Positions 45,661-54,358 of a DNA stretch of 62,088 nt are shown piece by piece. Below the pieces are notes generated by a model that saw only the letters and a program-made list of their open reading frames with translations, was not told the DNA's origin and made no database searches. The translations under genes were made by a program, and so were the position numbers. Positions within the stretch are counted from its first letter, which is position 1, and each line of letters starts with the position of its first letter. This DNA comes from an uncultured Bacteroidales bacterium (lineage in GTDB: Bacteria; Bacteroidota; Bacteroidia; Bacteroidales; P3): positions 1-62,088 of the forward strand of contig ONJQ01000013.1 of the NCBI GenBank assembly GCA_900318175.1. Direction: 5' to 3'.

Positions 45661-46437
45661 ATGAAAAAAGTAGTATTAGTTGCAGCTATGCTGCTGGCAG
45701 TGGTCGGAGCCAAGGCCCAGACCAACATTCAAGAAATGTACGACTTCAATAGAGGTCACCTCACCACAACCCTTGAGATGTTCAAGAGCGACGCTTGGGG
45801 TAGCACTTTCTTCTTCAACGACATCTACCATCCTACCGACGGGCTCACACCTACAGGCTATTACACCGAGATTGCACGTGCTCTGAACTTCTGGCAGCAC
45901 ACCGCCCTCGCACCCCTCAGCCTCCATGTGGAGTGGAACGGCGGCCAGTTTGCAAACAACGCCTGGCTGTTCGGTATCGAGTACTTCCTCCACAATGAAA
46001 GCTTCACCAACACCTTCACCTTCGAACTGATGTACAAACGCATCAGTGGCCAGAAGGAGCTCGACAAAACACCCCTTGCTCTGCGTCCGTTCGATAAAGT
46101 GAGCGACATCCCCATCCAGTTCACCTTTGTGTGGGGCATGCAGAATCTCTTTGGCGTGAAGGGCCTTACCTTCAGCGGATTCCTCGATGTGTGGGGCGAA
46201 AACTGCAACTGGGGTGTTGACAACAACCTGAAATGGGTCAACACCAAGCTGGTTATCCTCTCCGAACCCCAAATCTGGTACAACATCGGTCAGCACTTCG
46301 GCTGCAACCACCTGATGGTTGGTGGCGAGGTGGAACTGGCCTACAACTTTGCCGGCGGTTGGCGCAGCGGTGCCGACTTCATCAAGAACAAGGGCTTCAA
46401 CGTGGCTCCCTGTGCCGGTATCAAGTGGGCTTTCTAA
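45661..46437 (+). CDS. DUF5020-family outer-membrane protein (Tsx-like)
   Basis: This 258-aa exported protein has a signal peptide (to GAKAQ), alternating beta-strand segments typical of a 12-stranded barrel (LSLHVEWNGGQFANN, FTFELMYKRI, LVILSEPQIWYNIG) and a C-terminal Phe (IKWAF) as in outer-membrane barrels. DUF5020 proteins resemble the nucleoside channel Tsx. The adjoining purine permease supports a role in passing nucleobases or nucleosides across the outer membrane. The ATG at 45661 follows its promoter by 74 nt. Confidence 0.82.
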   Translation: MKKVVLVAAMLLAVVGAKAQTNIQEMYDFNRGHLTTTLEMFKSDAWGSTFFFNDIYHPTDGLTPTGYYTEIARALNFWQHTALAPLSLHVEWNGGQFANNAWLFGIEYFLHNESFTNTFTFELMYKRISGQKELDKTPLALRPFDKVSDIPIQFTFVWGMQNLFGVKGLTFSGFLDVWGENCNWGVDNNLKWVNTKLVILSEPQIWYNIGQHFGCNHLMVGGEVELAYNFAGGWRSGADFIKNKGFNVAPCAGIKWAF

Positions 46438-46479
46438 TCCCCAACGAAAACAAATCTTCGAACCTAATACAATATAACT

Positions 46480-47820
46480 ATGTTAAAGAAACTTTTCGGA
46501 TTCGACCCCGCACAGCATGAGATGCGGACCGAAATCATGGCAGGCATTACCACCTTCCTTGCCATGGCTTACATCCTGGCGGTGAACCCCGGCATCTTCA
46601 GTGCATTGGCCGATCAGGGCATGCCCGGCGGCGCCGTCTTTACGGCAACCGCTTTGGCCGCCATAATTGGTACACTTGTGATGGCCATCTATGCCAAGAA
46701 ACCCTTTGCGCTGGCTCCCGGCATGGGCCTCAACGCCTTCTTTGTGTTCGGCGTGTGCCTCGGCATGGGCCATTCGTGGCAGTTTGCCCTCACAGCCATA
46801 TTACTTGAAGGTATCATCTTCATCATCCTCACCCTCACCAAGGTGCGTCAGTGGATTGTGGATGCCATTCCCATGAATCTGCGCCACGCCATTGGTGCCG
46901 GTATCGGCCTGTTCATTGCCTTCATCGGCCTGAAGAACGGCGGCATCATCATCAACGACGAAGCCACGCTGGTCCACCTCGGCGACATCTGCCACGGCAC
47001 CGCCCTGCTGGCCATCATCGGCATCATCATCACGGGTGTGCTGCTCATCCTCAAGGTGCCCGGCAACATCCTCATCGGCATCATCGTCACCGCCCTGCTG
47101 GGCATGCTGCCCATCTGGCAAATCTCCGGAGCCGACGGCACTGTGACCCACGGAGCCCTCACCGTCTTTGACCGCGTGGTCGACGTCCCTCCCTCGGTGG
47201 CACCCATCTTCTGCCAGTTCCAATGGAGCGAAGTCCTCTCGCTTGACATGCTCGTCGTCCTCTTCACCTTCCTCTTCATCGACATGTTCGACACTATGGG
47301 CACCGTGATTGGCGTCTCACAGAAAGCCGGCATGGTTGACGAAAAGGGCAACATCGACGGCATCAACAAGGTCTTCATGGCCGACGCTATTGCCACCACC
47401 TGCGGCGCTTGCCTCGGCACCTCTACAACCACCACCTATGTGGAGAGTGCTGCCGGTGTGGGTGCCGGTGGACGCACGGGCCTCACCGCCTTCACCACCG
47501 TCTGCTGCTTTGCCATTGCACTGTTTTTTGCTCCCATCTTCACCCACATCCCCTCTGCTGCAACCACGGCCGCTCTGGTCATCGTAGGTCTGATGATGCT
47601 CAGCCCCATCAAGCAGATCGATCTGGACGACTTCAGCGAGTCCATCCCCGCCTTCCTCACCATCATCCTCATGCCCCTCTGCTACAGCATCAGCGACGGT
47701 ATCCTCATTGGCATGATTTCCTACGTCCTCATCAACGCCCTCTGCGGCAAAGCCAAGAAAATCTCCGTCACCATGTGGATTTTGGCCGTACTCTTCATCG
47801 CCCGCTACATATTCCTATAA
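46480..47820 (+). CDS. NCS2-family purine permease (AzgA/PbuG-like)
   Basis: This 446-aa inner-membrane protein has about 14 hydrophobic helices and family motifs LAPGMGLNAFF, the long NKVFMADAIATTCGACLGTSTTTTY-type stretch ending TYVESAAGVGAGGRTGLTA, and SIPAFLTIILMPL. This matches the adenine/guanine/hypoxanthine proton symporters (COG2252). It is 42 nt downstream of the DUF5020 gene and followed by a terminator, so the two make a transport pair across both membranes. Confidence 0.93.
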   Translation: MLKKLFGFDPAQHEMRTEIMAGITTFLAMAYILAVNPGIFSALADQGMPGGAVFTATALAAIIGTLVMAIYAKKPFALAPGMGLNAFFVFGVCLGMGHSWQFALTAILLEGIIFIILTLTKVRQWIVDAIPMNLRHAIGAGIGLFIAFIGLKNGGIIINDEATLVHLGDICHGTALLAIIGIIITGVLLILKVPGNILIGIIVTALLGMLPIWQISGADGTVTHGALTVFDRVVDVPPSVAPIFCQFQWSEVLSLDMLVVLFTFLFIDMFDTMGTVIGVSQKAGMVDEKGNIDGINKVFMADAIATTCGACLGTSTTTTYVESAAGVGAGGRTGLTAFTTVCCFAIALFFAPIFTHIPSAATTAALVIVGLMMLSPIKQIDLDDFSESIPAFLTIILMPLCYSISDGILIGMISYVLINALCGKAKKISVTMWILAVLFIARYIFL

Positions 47821-47845
47821 ACCGTACAGGCAGATATAAACAACC

Positions 47846-47880
47846 GAGGGGCAGCCACCGCGTGGCCGCCCCTCTTTTAT
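47846..47880 (+). terminator. Rho-independent terminator after the permease gene
   Basis: Stem GAGGGGC (47846-47852) and GCCCCTC (47868-47874), with an inner GCCAC/GTGGC stem, followed by TTTTAT. Confidence 0.9.
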
Positions 47881-47914
47881 TTCTCACTTACAATCGTGTA
47901 GCTCCTGGCTGGGG

Positions 47915-49294
47915 TTACTTCACATCCGGAGGGTCGTTGTCGCCGATGGGGTCCTCGCCCCAGACGGAGCGGGTGGCGGCAAGGCATTCCTGCCGTGTGA
48001 TGTCGTCCATGCGCTCCAGATGGCGCTGGTAGAAGACGCAGCGTGTCAATCCCACCTGCTTGCACACCACGTCGGTGGCAAAGGCTTCGCAGGTAGGCGC
48101 TCCGCACATGCCGCAGTCCACCTGAGGCAGATACATCTTCAACTTATTGATTTTCTCAAGCTTCTGATAAGCGCGGGTCAAGTCCTTGTCCAACGTAAGC
48201 ATGGAGCGTGCCTGCGCCGGCTCGGCAAACGAGTTCTCCACCAGATAGTCGTGGTAGGCGTCCATCTCGCGGGCGCGAGCCATCTCGCCGTTGCGTTCAC
48301 GCTCGGCGGCTTTGCGGGCGCGGGCATACATGCGCTCGCCGCAGAGGAAACGGTTCTCGCACGAGAGCAAGGCACCTGCGCAACTCTGGTCGCAAGCCCT
48401 GAGTTCCAGAAACTCGACACCCTCGACCTCCTCGTTTTCCAGCTTGTCAAGGAAATCCATCACATTCTGGATGCCGTCAATAGCATACGACCTTTTGGCC
48501 AGGCAGATGCGCCGTTCGCCGTTGGTCAGCGTGGAGAGGATGGCATCCGCCGACAGCTGCGGCGTTTGCAACGTTGTATAAGTGTAGCCCTTCCCCTGCT
48601 CCTTGATTTTGCGGTACACCTTGTTGAACAAGGCGTCCATGTTAATCACGCCGTCAATAATGGAGCGTTTTTCGCCCACAGGGGCCTTGACGGCAGCGAT
48701 CTTGGCTGCGCAAGGGGTGACATAGAACAGGCCTATCTCCTCGCGTGGCACCCCGCGCTCCTCGGTCAGCATCTTCAGCACATACATGGCCGAAATGTCC
48801 AACGGAGCCTTCACGGGGATGATGTTCCCAACCAGCGAAGGGTACTTAATCTGTATCAGCCGCACGATGGCAGGGCAGAAACTGGAGATAAGCGGCTCGT
48901 CGTCCTGATGTTCGCGGGCGTATTTGTGTTTGACATCGGCATAGATGCCTGCAGCGGACTCGACCTCGAACACATGCTTGAACCCCAAATCCTTCAAGGC
49001 GGCATAGATACGGGACACCCTGATATCGTCAGGGAACTGACCCAGGAACACCGCTGGCAGCAGCGCCACCGAGTGCGGGAACTCATGCACCTTCTTGAAA
49101 TCGTCCTGCTTGATAAAGATAGCGTCGACCGGACACGTTTCGTGGCATTTGCCGCAGTCTATGCAGCGGTCCTCCATGATAAAAGCTTTGCCGTTGCTGA
49201 TGCGGATAGCCTCCGTGGGGCAAACCTTCATGCAACGGGAACAACCAATACAATTGCCGTCGTCGATTTCAAGAGCATGGTAAAACATGAGCAT
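47915..49294 (-). CDS. HydA-like sensory [FeFe] hydrogenase homologue
   Basis: This 459-aa protein has two N-terminal [4Fe-4S] clusters (C15-C25, C44-C54), a hydrogenase large-subunit domain with H-cluster ligands C140 (SSFCPA), C195 (TPCAAK), C301 and C305 (ACDQSC), and a C-terminal Fe-S domain (CGMCGAPTC, about 394-402). The proton-path cysteine of catalytic HydA (first C of TSCCP) is Phe139, and L3 reads ACDQSC instead of ACPGGC, as in the sensory or ancillary group (HydS/HfsB-like). It is the last gene after DRTGG and RsbW-like genes, suggesting redox or H2 sensing. Confidence 0.87.
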   Translation of the reverse strand: MLMFYHALEIDDGNCIGCSRCMKVCPTEAIRISNGKAFIMEDRCIDCGKCHETCPVDAIFIKQDDFKKVHEFPHSVALLPAVFLGQFPDDIRVSRIYAALKDLGFKHVFEVESAAGIYADVKHKYAREHQDDEPLISSFCPAIVRLIQIKYPSLVGNIIPVKAPLDISAMYVLKMLTEERGVPREEIGLFYVTPCAAKIAAVKAPVGEKRSIIDGVINMDALFNKVYRKIKEQGKGYTYTTLQTPQLSADAILSTLTNGERRICLAKRSYAIDGIQNVMDFLDKLENEEVEGVEFLELRACDQSCAGALLSCENRFLCGERMYARARKAAERERNGEMARAREMDAYHDYLVENSFAEPAQARSMLTLDKDLTRAYQKLEKINKLKMYLPQVDCGMCGAPTCEAFATDVVCKQVGLTRCVFYQRHLERMDDITRQECLAATRSVWGEDPIGDNDPPDVK

Positions 49295-49309
49295 TCAGAT
49301 TTTAAGGCA

Positions 49310-49723
49310 TTAAACGAAATTGACAATCATCTCAACCGTTGTGCCCACGCCCACCTCGGAGGTGACGTTGAGCACATCGACATTCTTCTGCATGTTGGGC
49401 AGACCCATGCCGGCGCCGAAACCCATGTCGCGCACCTCGGGCCGCGCCGTCGAATAGCCCTCCTGCATGGCCTGGGCAATGTCCGGGATGCCGGGGCCCT
49501 TGTCGGCCACAACCATGTGTATCTTGTCGGCCTCTATGTCCACCAGCACCTTGCCGCCGTAGGCGTGGGCTATGGCGTTGACTTCGGCCTCGTAGAGGGC
49601 CACCACCACCCGTTTCACAATCTGGGGGGACACTCCCAGTTGCTTCAGCGTCTTCTTGACGGAGCTCGATGCCGTGCCCGCATTCGTGAAGTCGCCTTCT
49701 ATTACAGTGTATTCCTGATGCAT
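49310..49723 (-). CDS. RsbW-like ATP-binding (HATPase) protein
   Basis: This 137-aa GHKL ATPase domain protein is of the anti-sigma-factor kinase type: N-box EAEVNAIAHAYGG (N49), G1 box DKGPGIPD (D74) and G2 box GFGAGMGLPNM (101-111). There is no phosphoacceptor His, so it may phosphorylate a protein partner on Ser/Thr as RsbW does, but no anti-anti-sigma gene is adjacent. It lies between the DRTGG and sensory hydrogenase genes (24-nt and 15-nt gaps), an arrangement also known from clostridial hydrogenase clusters. Confidence 0.87.
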   Translation of the reverse strand: MHQEYTVIEGDFTNAGTASSSVKKTLKQLGVSPQIVKRVVVALYEAEVNAIAHAYGGKVLVDIEADKIHMVVADKGPGIPDIAQAMQEGYSTARPEVRDMGFGAGMGLPNMQKNVDVLNVTSEVGVGTTVEMIVNFV

Positions 49724-49747
49724 AGTACTTTGTATAATTCCTAATGA

Positions 49748-50089
49748 TTAGTAAAGGGGCTGTATGCCGGCATCAAACAGCAAGCCGCAGGTCTTGAACA
49801 TCGAATAGCTGGTAGCAATCAACACCATGTCGTTGTCCTCGGCCAATTCCACCATGTCGGGTGTGGGCTTCTTGTTGCGCACAAAGACCACAATATCCAG
49901 CGTGGCCATGTCGCACGTCCTGATGGTCTGCACATTGCAGAGCCCCGTTATAAGCATCGGCGTATCCTTCAAGGTCAGCACATCGCTCATTAAATCCGAT
50001 GCAAACGCTGTGGTTACTTCCTCGTCCAAACGTGACTGGCCAAGATACACTGTAGCATTGAGCTTTTCAACTATTTCTCGCAGTATCAT
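49748..50089 (-). CDS. DRTGG-domain protein (copy 2)
   Basis: This 113-aa single-domain protein is similar to the one at 5361-5696: ILREIVEKLNATVYLGQ at the start, then SDLMSDVLTLKDTPMLITG and DNDMVLIATSYSMFKTCGLLFDAG. It is probably a regulatory ligand-binding domain. It leads an operon of three genes (DRTGG, HATPase, HydA-like sensor) with a promoter 40 nt upstream. Confidence 0.82.
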   Translation of the reverse strand: MILREIVEKLNATVYLGQSRLDEEVTTAFASDLMSDVLTLKDTPMLITGLCNVQTIRTCDMATLDIVVFVRNKKPTPDMVELAEDNDMVLIATSYSMFKTCGLLFDAGIQPLY

Positions 50090-50129
50090 GATAAAAATAG
50101 ATTTGTTTTAGTTTATTAAAATGATTTTG

Positions 50130-50137
50130 CAAATATA
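50130..50137 (-). promoter_or_regulatory. -7 box of DRTGG-HATPase-sensor operon
   Basis: Minus strand TATATTTG (50137 to 50130) matches TAnnTTTG and lies 40 nt before the start codon. Confidence 0.6.
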
Positions 50138-51070
50138 CGAAAAAAATCAAATCCAACAACCGACCATCGAAAAAAAATCCCACCCCCAAATGCGGATTTC
50201 GGATTCAGACAAATCGCAACAAACACACAATAAACACTATAGACAACAAATGACAATTCGCTTGATAGTTGCATTTTTTTATATCCCAATGGCTGCCGGA
50301 CGCCCAACAACACGGCTCCCGACGCGCCTATTCAGTGGCAGATGGGCACTTGACAGTCCGACACATACCGTCCAGCGGTTACGGCCCGACCTCCACAATA
50401 CTTCCCTACAGAACCCATTTCAAGGTACAAACCCGGGGACAGACAGGCTGCACGTCCGCAGTCAGTCCACTCCTTGTTCCTCATTTCGCCATCACTTGTT
50501 GGTTTATTTGTCCAATGAAAAAGGAAGAAATGAGGAAGAACAATTAGAGAACTGACCTAAAAGGAGCGAAGGAAGAGCGGAGGAAGAACGGAGGAAGAAC
50601 GGAGGAAGAGCGGAGGAAGAGCGGAGGAAGAGCGATGGAAGAGTCGTAGCGGGGAAAACTGTGTTTTCCTGAAATCGCTTGACAGATTTTTGCTGGTTAA
50701 ACTGATTAGCTTGTCAAATAAATCTGCTGCCGTACTGAATCGTTTGACAAGGGTGATGACAATGGATAATGCAGAGCCATCCCTGACTGTTTGGCGGTGA
50801 AAGTTACGACTATTTTTTAATTGTCGGCATATATTACTTTTTTCCATTGGTTTTTGCCGGGTTCAGCACCGCAGTAGACATCCATCGGGGTGTGCATCCC
50901 GATGCTCAAATAAATGTTAAATAGTATGTTTTTTTCATTTCCGATGCATAAAAAAACGCTGGTACAGTTTGTATCGTAACCGCATTGAAAAGGCCAACTT
51001 CCCACAATTACATCACGTTTTGTATAGGCAGAATGCCTGCATTCATGAAGTCTTTTTTCGGCGTGTCCGT
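50138..51070. other. Long intergenic region without a supported gene
   Basis: About 930 nt. Open frames here (50121-50555, 50557-50847, 50817-51179) have low-complexity or unlikely products and are not called. The region contains the 11-bp-phased tract at 50474-50643; nothing else was recognised. Confidence 0.6.
50474..50643. repeat. Long 11-bp-phased repeat tract with inverted halves
   Basis: From 50523 to about 50643 successive 11-mers keep phase: GGAAGAAATGA, GGAAGAACAAT, TAGAGAACTGA, and then seven units close to GAGCGGAGGAA at 50564-50640. To the left, TTGTTCCTCAT (50474-50484), TTCGCCATCAC, TTGTTGGTTTA and TTTGTCCAATG are also 11-mers; the first is the near reverse complement of the words at 50527-50543. 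Organisation and several words match the tract at 859-983. Confidence 0.8.
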
Positions 51071-51108
51071 AAAACGACGAGGGTGTCCCGTCTTTCAGGA
51101 CACCCTCG
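51071..51108 (-). terminator. Terminator of BspA-like lipoprotein gene
   Basis: Perfect 11-bp stem CGAGGGTGTCC (51078-51088) and GGACACCCTCG (51098-51108) with a 9-nt loop; on the minus strand it is followed by GTTTTA. It lies 25 nt after the stop codon. Confidence 0.8.
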
Positions 51109-51132
51109 CAAATATCTGTTATCAGAAAGTAC

Positions 51133-53187
51133 TTATTGAGATACAATATCTGTAAATATGCAATAATCAGCATGGGCATTATTCACTGCAATATGGCTAT
51201 AAGTTTGATTTATAGTACCATCCCTATCGTCTGCAAAAAACTCTTGCACGTCCGATGTACAATAGACCGTACATCTCTGCGACGGATTCCCGTTTGCAGT
51301 TTTGCCTGTAAAATAAAACATATTCCCATATCTTCCCATGAGATTGTTCTGGGAATCGTAATTACCAAGGTTCGCCTCAACAGTGGCCATGGTGAAATCA
51401 GTACCCAATCTGAGTTCCTGCATTTTTTCACAATTGTAAAACATCTGTGCCATAACTCTTACATTGGCAGTGTTGAATTGGGAAAGGTCGAGTGTCGTAA
51501 ACTTTTTACAATTTTTAAACATACCTTCCATTGTCGTAACACTTGCTGTGGTAAAATCGCTGGGAAGGGTGAGCGACTCCAATTTCTCGCAACCACTGAA
51601 CATTTCACGCATCGATGTAACTCTTGCTGTGTTGAAGTTGCTGGGAAGAGTGAGGTCTTCCAACTTCTTGCAATTACGGAACATGGCATACATTGTTTGC
51701 ACCTGGGCAGTGTTGAAAGTGGAGAGGTCGAGACTTACCAGTCTGGAGCAATTGTCAAACATAGCCTGCATCGTCGTCACGCTACTTGTGTTGAAGTTAT
51801 TAGGGAAGTTAATCGATGTCAGATGTGAACAATCCTTGAACATGCTCCACATCGTTGTCACATTGGCCGTATTAAACTCTTCGGGGATGGTGATGCTTTC
51901 CAAATTGGTACATTCAGAAAACATGGCATCCATTCGGTTCACCCGGTTGGTATAGAATGTTGAAGGAAGAGTGACGGTAGTAAGACCTGTACAATGATAG
52001 AACATCTCATACATAGAGGTAGTGTTTTTCGTGTTGAATTGCGAACCGAATTCAATCTCTTGCAACGAGGTCATATTTTTAAACATTCTACCACATTCAC
52101 TGTTTGCCAAAATACTGTCGGCTGCAGTGGAAACCACATAACAGGGATTGTTGCTCTCGTCTACGCCCACATAGCCGTAAATCGGTGTGGGGCTGTCTTC
52201 GGTCTGAAGTTCGACAGCTCCGGTGTGGTCACTCTCGTCATTATATTTAAACAGTATTTTTGTGATGCCACTGAGGTTTGGCAAAACACGCGAATTGAAT
52301 GTCGGGCCACCGACAAGCTTGGCTGGCAAAGGTTTCAAGGTTGCAACATCAACCATAATTGAAACGATGCTGCTGTGGTTTAAATAGGCGTTTTCGACTT
52401 TGATTTTCTTATAACCGGTAGTGGCCTTGACGGTGATGATGATTTCGTCAGAATTGGTCAAGGAACCGAATTCTGGCACATAGATGTCAAACGGGGCACT
52501 CTCTCCAGGATTGAGAGTTTTCATCGTGTGGTTAGGGTTAGAGCGAGACAGTGTGACATCCTTGTTCCCCCCGGCAACGATGGAGATTTTATTGGTTTCG
52601 TCGTTCTCTGTAATGGAAGCACTACCCGTGCCACTGAGATAAGCATCCCGGGCATTGAGCGAGATTTCCTGAATTTCCTTAGCCTCTGCGGCAGTGGAAG
52701 GATTGTCGACAGTCACCCTCACTACGGAACAAAGATTGCTAAACTGCAGCGTTTTGCCACTACTGATATAAGCACCCATGGGAATTCTAATCTTTTGATA
52801 ATCATTGCCGCCCACCTCTGTCATTCCATATACTTGCCGTCTGGGCAAAGTAACAGTTACGGGGTTAGTGCCGCTGATATCTGAACCTTCGGCAACAATA
52901 CTGGCAGGATAGATGGCACGATACCCGTTAGTGCTTACCGTCACCCCTTGGATTTCGGCAATTGTGCGATTGTTGGTATTGATGCTATTTCCATTTATAC
53001 TATACGAATCATCGTTGATATATATTGCGTCACCTCCTTCCCAACAAGGATAGCGCTGGTCATTGATAAATACTTTCGACGGATGATTTATGACGGCACT
53101 AAGCGTAACAGTATCTTGATCTTTCTTGCAACCGTTTAACAAAACAAACGTGGCCAGAAATATGCAAATAATAGAATATTTTTTCAT
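51133..53187 (-). CDS. BspA-type (DUF285) surface lipoprotein
   Basis: This 684-aa lipoprotein has a lipobox (LLNGC, Cys20), an N-terminal region resembling Bacteroidales fimbrillin-like/BspA lipoproteins (WEGGDAIYIND) and, from about residue 380 to 610, some nine DUF285/BspA leucine-rich-like repeats of about 24 residues, consensus FNTA.VTTM..MF..C..L..L.LPS. Such proteins are usually surface-anchored and bind host or other microbial ligands. No T9SS sorting domain is present. The ATG at 53187 gives a normal lipoprotein signal peptide. A 61-aa gene precedes it by 23 nt. Its coding GC is lower than that of its neighbours. Confidence 0.87.
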   Translation of the reverse strand: MKKYSIICIFLATFVLLNGCKKDQDTVTLSAVINHPSKVFINDQRYPCWEGGDAIYINDDSYSINGNSINTNNRTIAEIQGVTVSTNGYRAIYPASIVAEGSDISGTNPVTVTLPRRQVYGMTEVGGNDYQKIRIPMGAYISSGKTLQFSNLCSVVRVTVDNPSTAAEAKEIQEISLNARDAYLSGTGSASITENDETNKISIVAGGNKDVTLSRSNPNHTMKTLNPGESAPFDIYVPEFGSLTNSDEIIITVKATTGYKKIKVENAYLNHSSIVSIMVDVATLKPLPAKLVGGPTFNSRVLPNLSGITKILFKYNDESDHTGAVELQTEDSPTPIYGYVGVDESNNPCYVVSTAADSILANSECGRMFKNMTSLQEIEFGSQFNTKNTTSMYEMFYHCTGLTTVTLPSTFYTNRVNRMDAMFSECTNLESITIPEEFNTANVTTMWSMFKDCSHLTSINFPNNFNTSSVTTMQAMFDNCSRLVSLDLSTFNTAQVQTMYAMFRNCKKLEDLTLPSNFNTARVTSMREMFSGCEKLESLTLPSDFTTASVTTMEGMFKNCKKFTTLDLSQFNTANVRVMAQMFYNCEKMQELRLGTDFTMATVEANLGNYDSQNNLMGRYGNMFYFTGKTANGNPSQRCTVYCTSDVQEFFADDRDGTINQTYSHIAVNNAHADYCIFTDIVSQ

Positions 53188-53210
53188 TCGATTTATCTTT
53201 TTTAAAGCAT

Positions 53211-53396
53211 TTATAAAACAGAACCTGCCCATGATTGTTGTTCTTCCAACTGGTGGGTACCGGGTTTTATCAAGTCGGTATCATCACTATACTCCCCAAG
53301 CTGCAGAGGAGAATCCGCATAGCCCCTTTCAATTGTGAATGACACAGATTTTACAACAGGAGGATTGTAACTGCTTTTTTGCTGTTTCTTGTTCAT
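53211..53396 (-). CDS. Small protein encoded upstream of the lipoprotein gene
   Basis: This 61-aa protein (66 if an upstream ATG at 53411 is used) begins MNKKQQKSSYNPPVVKSVSF, continues with FTIERGYADS and an acidic middle, and ends WAGSVL. It has no signal peptide and no known domain. The Y.PP.V..V.F..E.G pattern resembles short proteins often seen just before Bacteroidales surface-lipoprotein genes. It shares the transcript with the lipoprotein. Function unknown. Confidence 0.6.
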   Translation of the reverse strand: MNKKQQKSSYNPPVVKSVSFTIERGYADSPLQLGEYSDDTDLIKPGTHQLEEQQSWAGSVL

Positions 53397-53583
53397 TTTA
53401 CATTTGTTCATTTTACATTACTATTTTTGTCCCAAGCCCCTAATGGACGAAATTACATTATTGGAAAAGCATGGACTTATGTGCATATATCATTTGCTGT
53501 AACAACTTCAAATAAACAAATACGCAATGCTTTTCCTGCTATTTGTTATCTTAACATATCAATCCATATCAATTATGACCGTG

Positions 53584-53591
53584 CAAAATTA
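53584..53591 (-). promoter_or_regulatory. Possible -7 box for the small protein-lipoprotein transcript
   Basis: Minus strand TAATTTTG fits TAnnTTTG but lies about 190 nt before the start and has no clear -33. Confidence 0.3.
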
Positions 53592-53875
53592 TAAATATTT
53601 TTCCATTCCATAGGAAAAAAAAGCGACAAACACAATAACATGTTGTATATCAATGCACACTTTCAAAACAATAATACAATACAAGGTATAAAAAAAAATC
53701 ATCCAACCTTTAATAAATCCTAAAATCAACCATGAAGGACCTTCGTTCCCAAAAACTAAAAAATGCCACGCCCTAAAACAGACCTCCCAACACCTATGGC
53801 GTTTCACTCCACAATAGCAATCTGTCGCAACCAGGTCCGAACAAAGCTAACTCAAAACAGATAGACACATGGCTC

Positions 53876-53908
53876 TTCCTTCGCTCGTTCTCCCATCGTT
53901 CTCCCATT
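53876..53908. repeat. 11-bp-phased repeat, three units
   Basis: TTCCTTCGCTC, GTTCTCCCATC and GTTCTCCCATT lie head to tail at 53876-53886, 53887-53897 and 53898-53908. Read on the other strand these are GGGAGAAC-type words like those of the tracts at 859 and 50523. Confidence 0.65.
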
Positions 53909-54218
53909 ATCAAAGGATAAATGATGATAGAAGGGACGTAGATGTGAGGATGAGGATGCGGACAAAGAGCGGAATGTGAATTTCTCTAACAGGAACAGGA
54001 TTCGGAGCATTTCCCTGCCAATTCTGTCCAAGACGTCAACGGCCAACGACCGCCTGTGCCCCTAACCGAGGAAAACGAGCGCTCCCTGCTTTGCCATACA
54101 TCAATAATTTCGTTATCAACATCATAAAGAGGAACCACCTGTGTCCGTCCCCGACAACTGGGGATGCTTTTATATTGTAAACCGCTAACGAGAAATCCAT
54201 TATTCGGATTTATTTCAG

Positions 54219-54226
54219 TACTTTTG
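54219..54226 (+). promoter_or_regulatory. Possible -7 box of LD-carboxypeptidase gene
   Basis: TACTTTTG fits TAnnTTTG, 132 nt before the start codon; -33 unclear. Confidence 0.4.
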
Positions 54227-54358
54227 CAAAACAGAAACCGACGGATGCACCGTCCTTGATACCGCTGACACCCACTCATGGACAAGCCTGCCCTGTAGCA
54301 AGGCTCTATTGCAACCGGCATGTTTCTCTTAGCAGACAACAAAACGATTATAATACAA

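Larger units (their letters stand above)
53412..54218. other. AT-rich intergenic region without a supported gene
   Basis: About 800 nt between divergent genes. It contains a probable minus-strand -7 box (53584-53591), an 11-bp-phased repeat (53876-53908) and otherwise nothing recognised. Short open frames at 53589-53807 and 53852-54046 are not supported. Confidence 0.6.

Noticed and set aside
48020-49744. 574-aa plus-strand frame
   Set aside because: Antisense to the sensor-hydrogenase and HATPase genes.
50557-50847. 96-aa minus-strand frame with LPPLFLRSS repeats
   Set aside because: It is the translation of the 11-bp repeat tract.
50817-51179. 120-aa minus-strand frame
   Set aside because: Runs through the terminator and overlaps the end of the lipoprotein gene; no domain.
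53211-53396. Small protein as a RiPP precursor
   Set aside because: No radical SAM maturase, cyclase, protease or ABC exporter gene nearby, and no Cys/Ser/Thr-rich core peptide.
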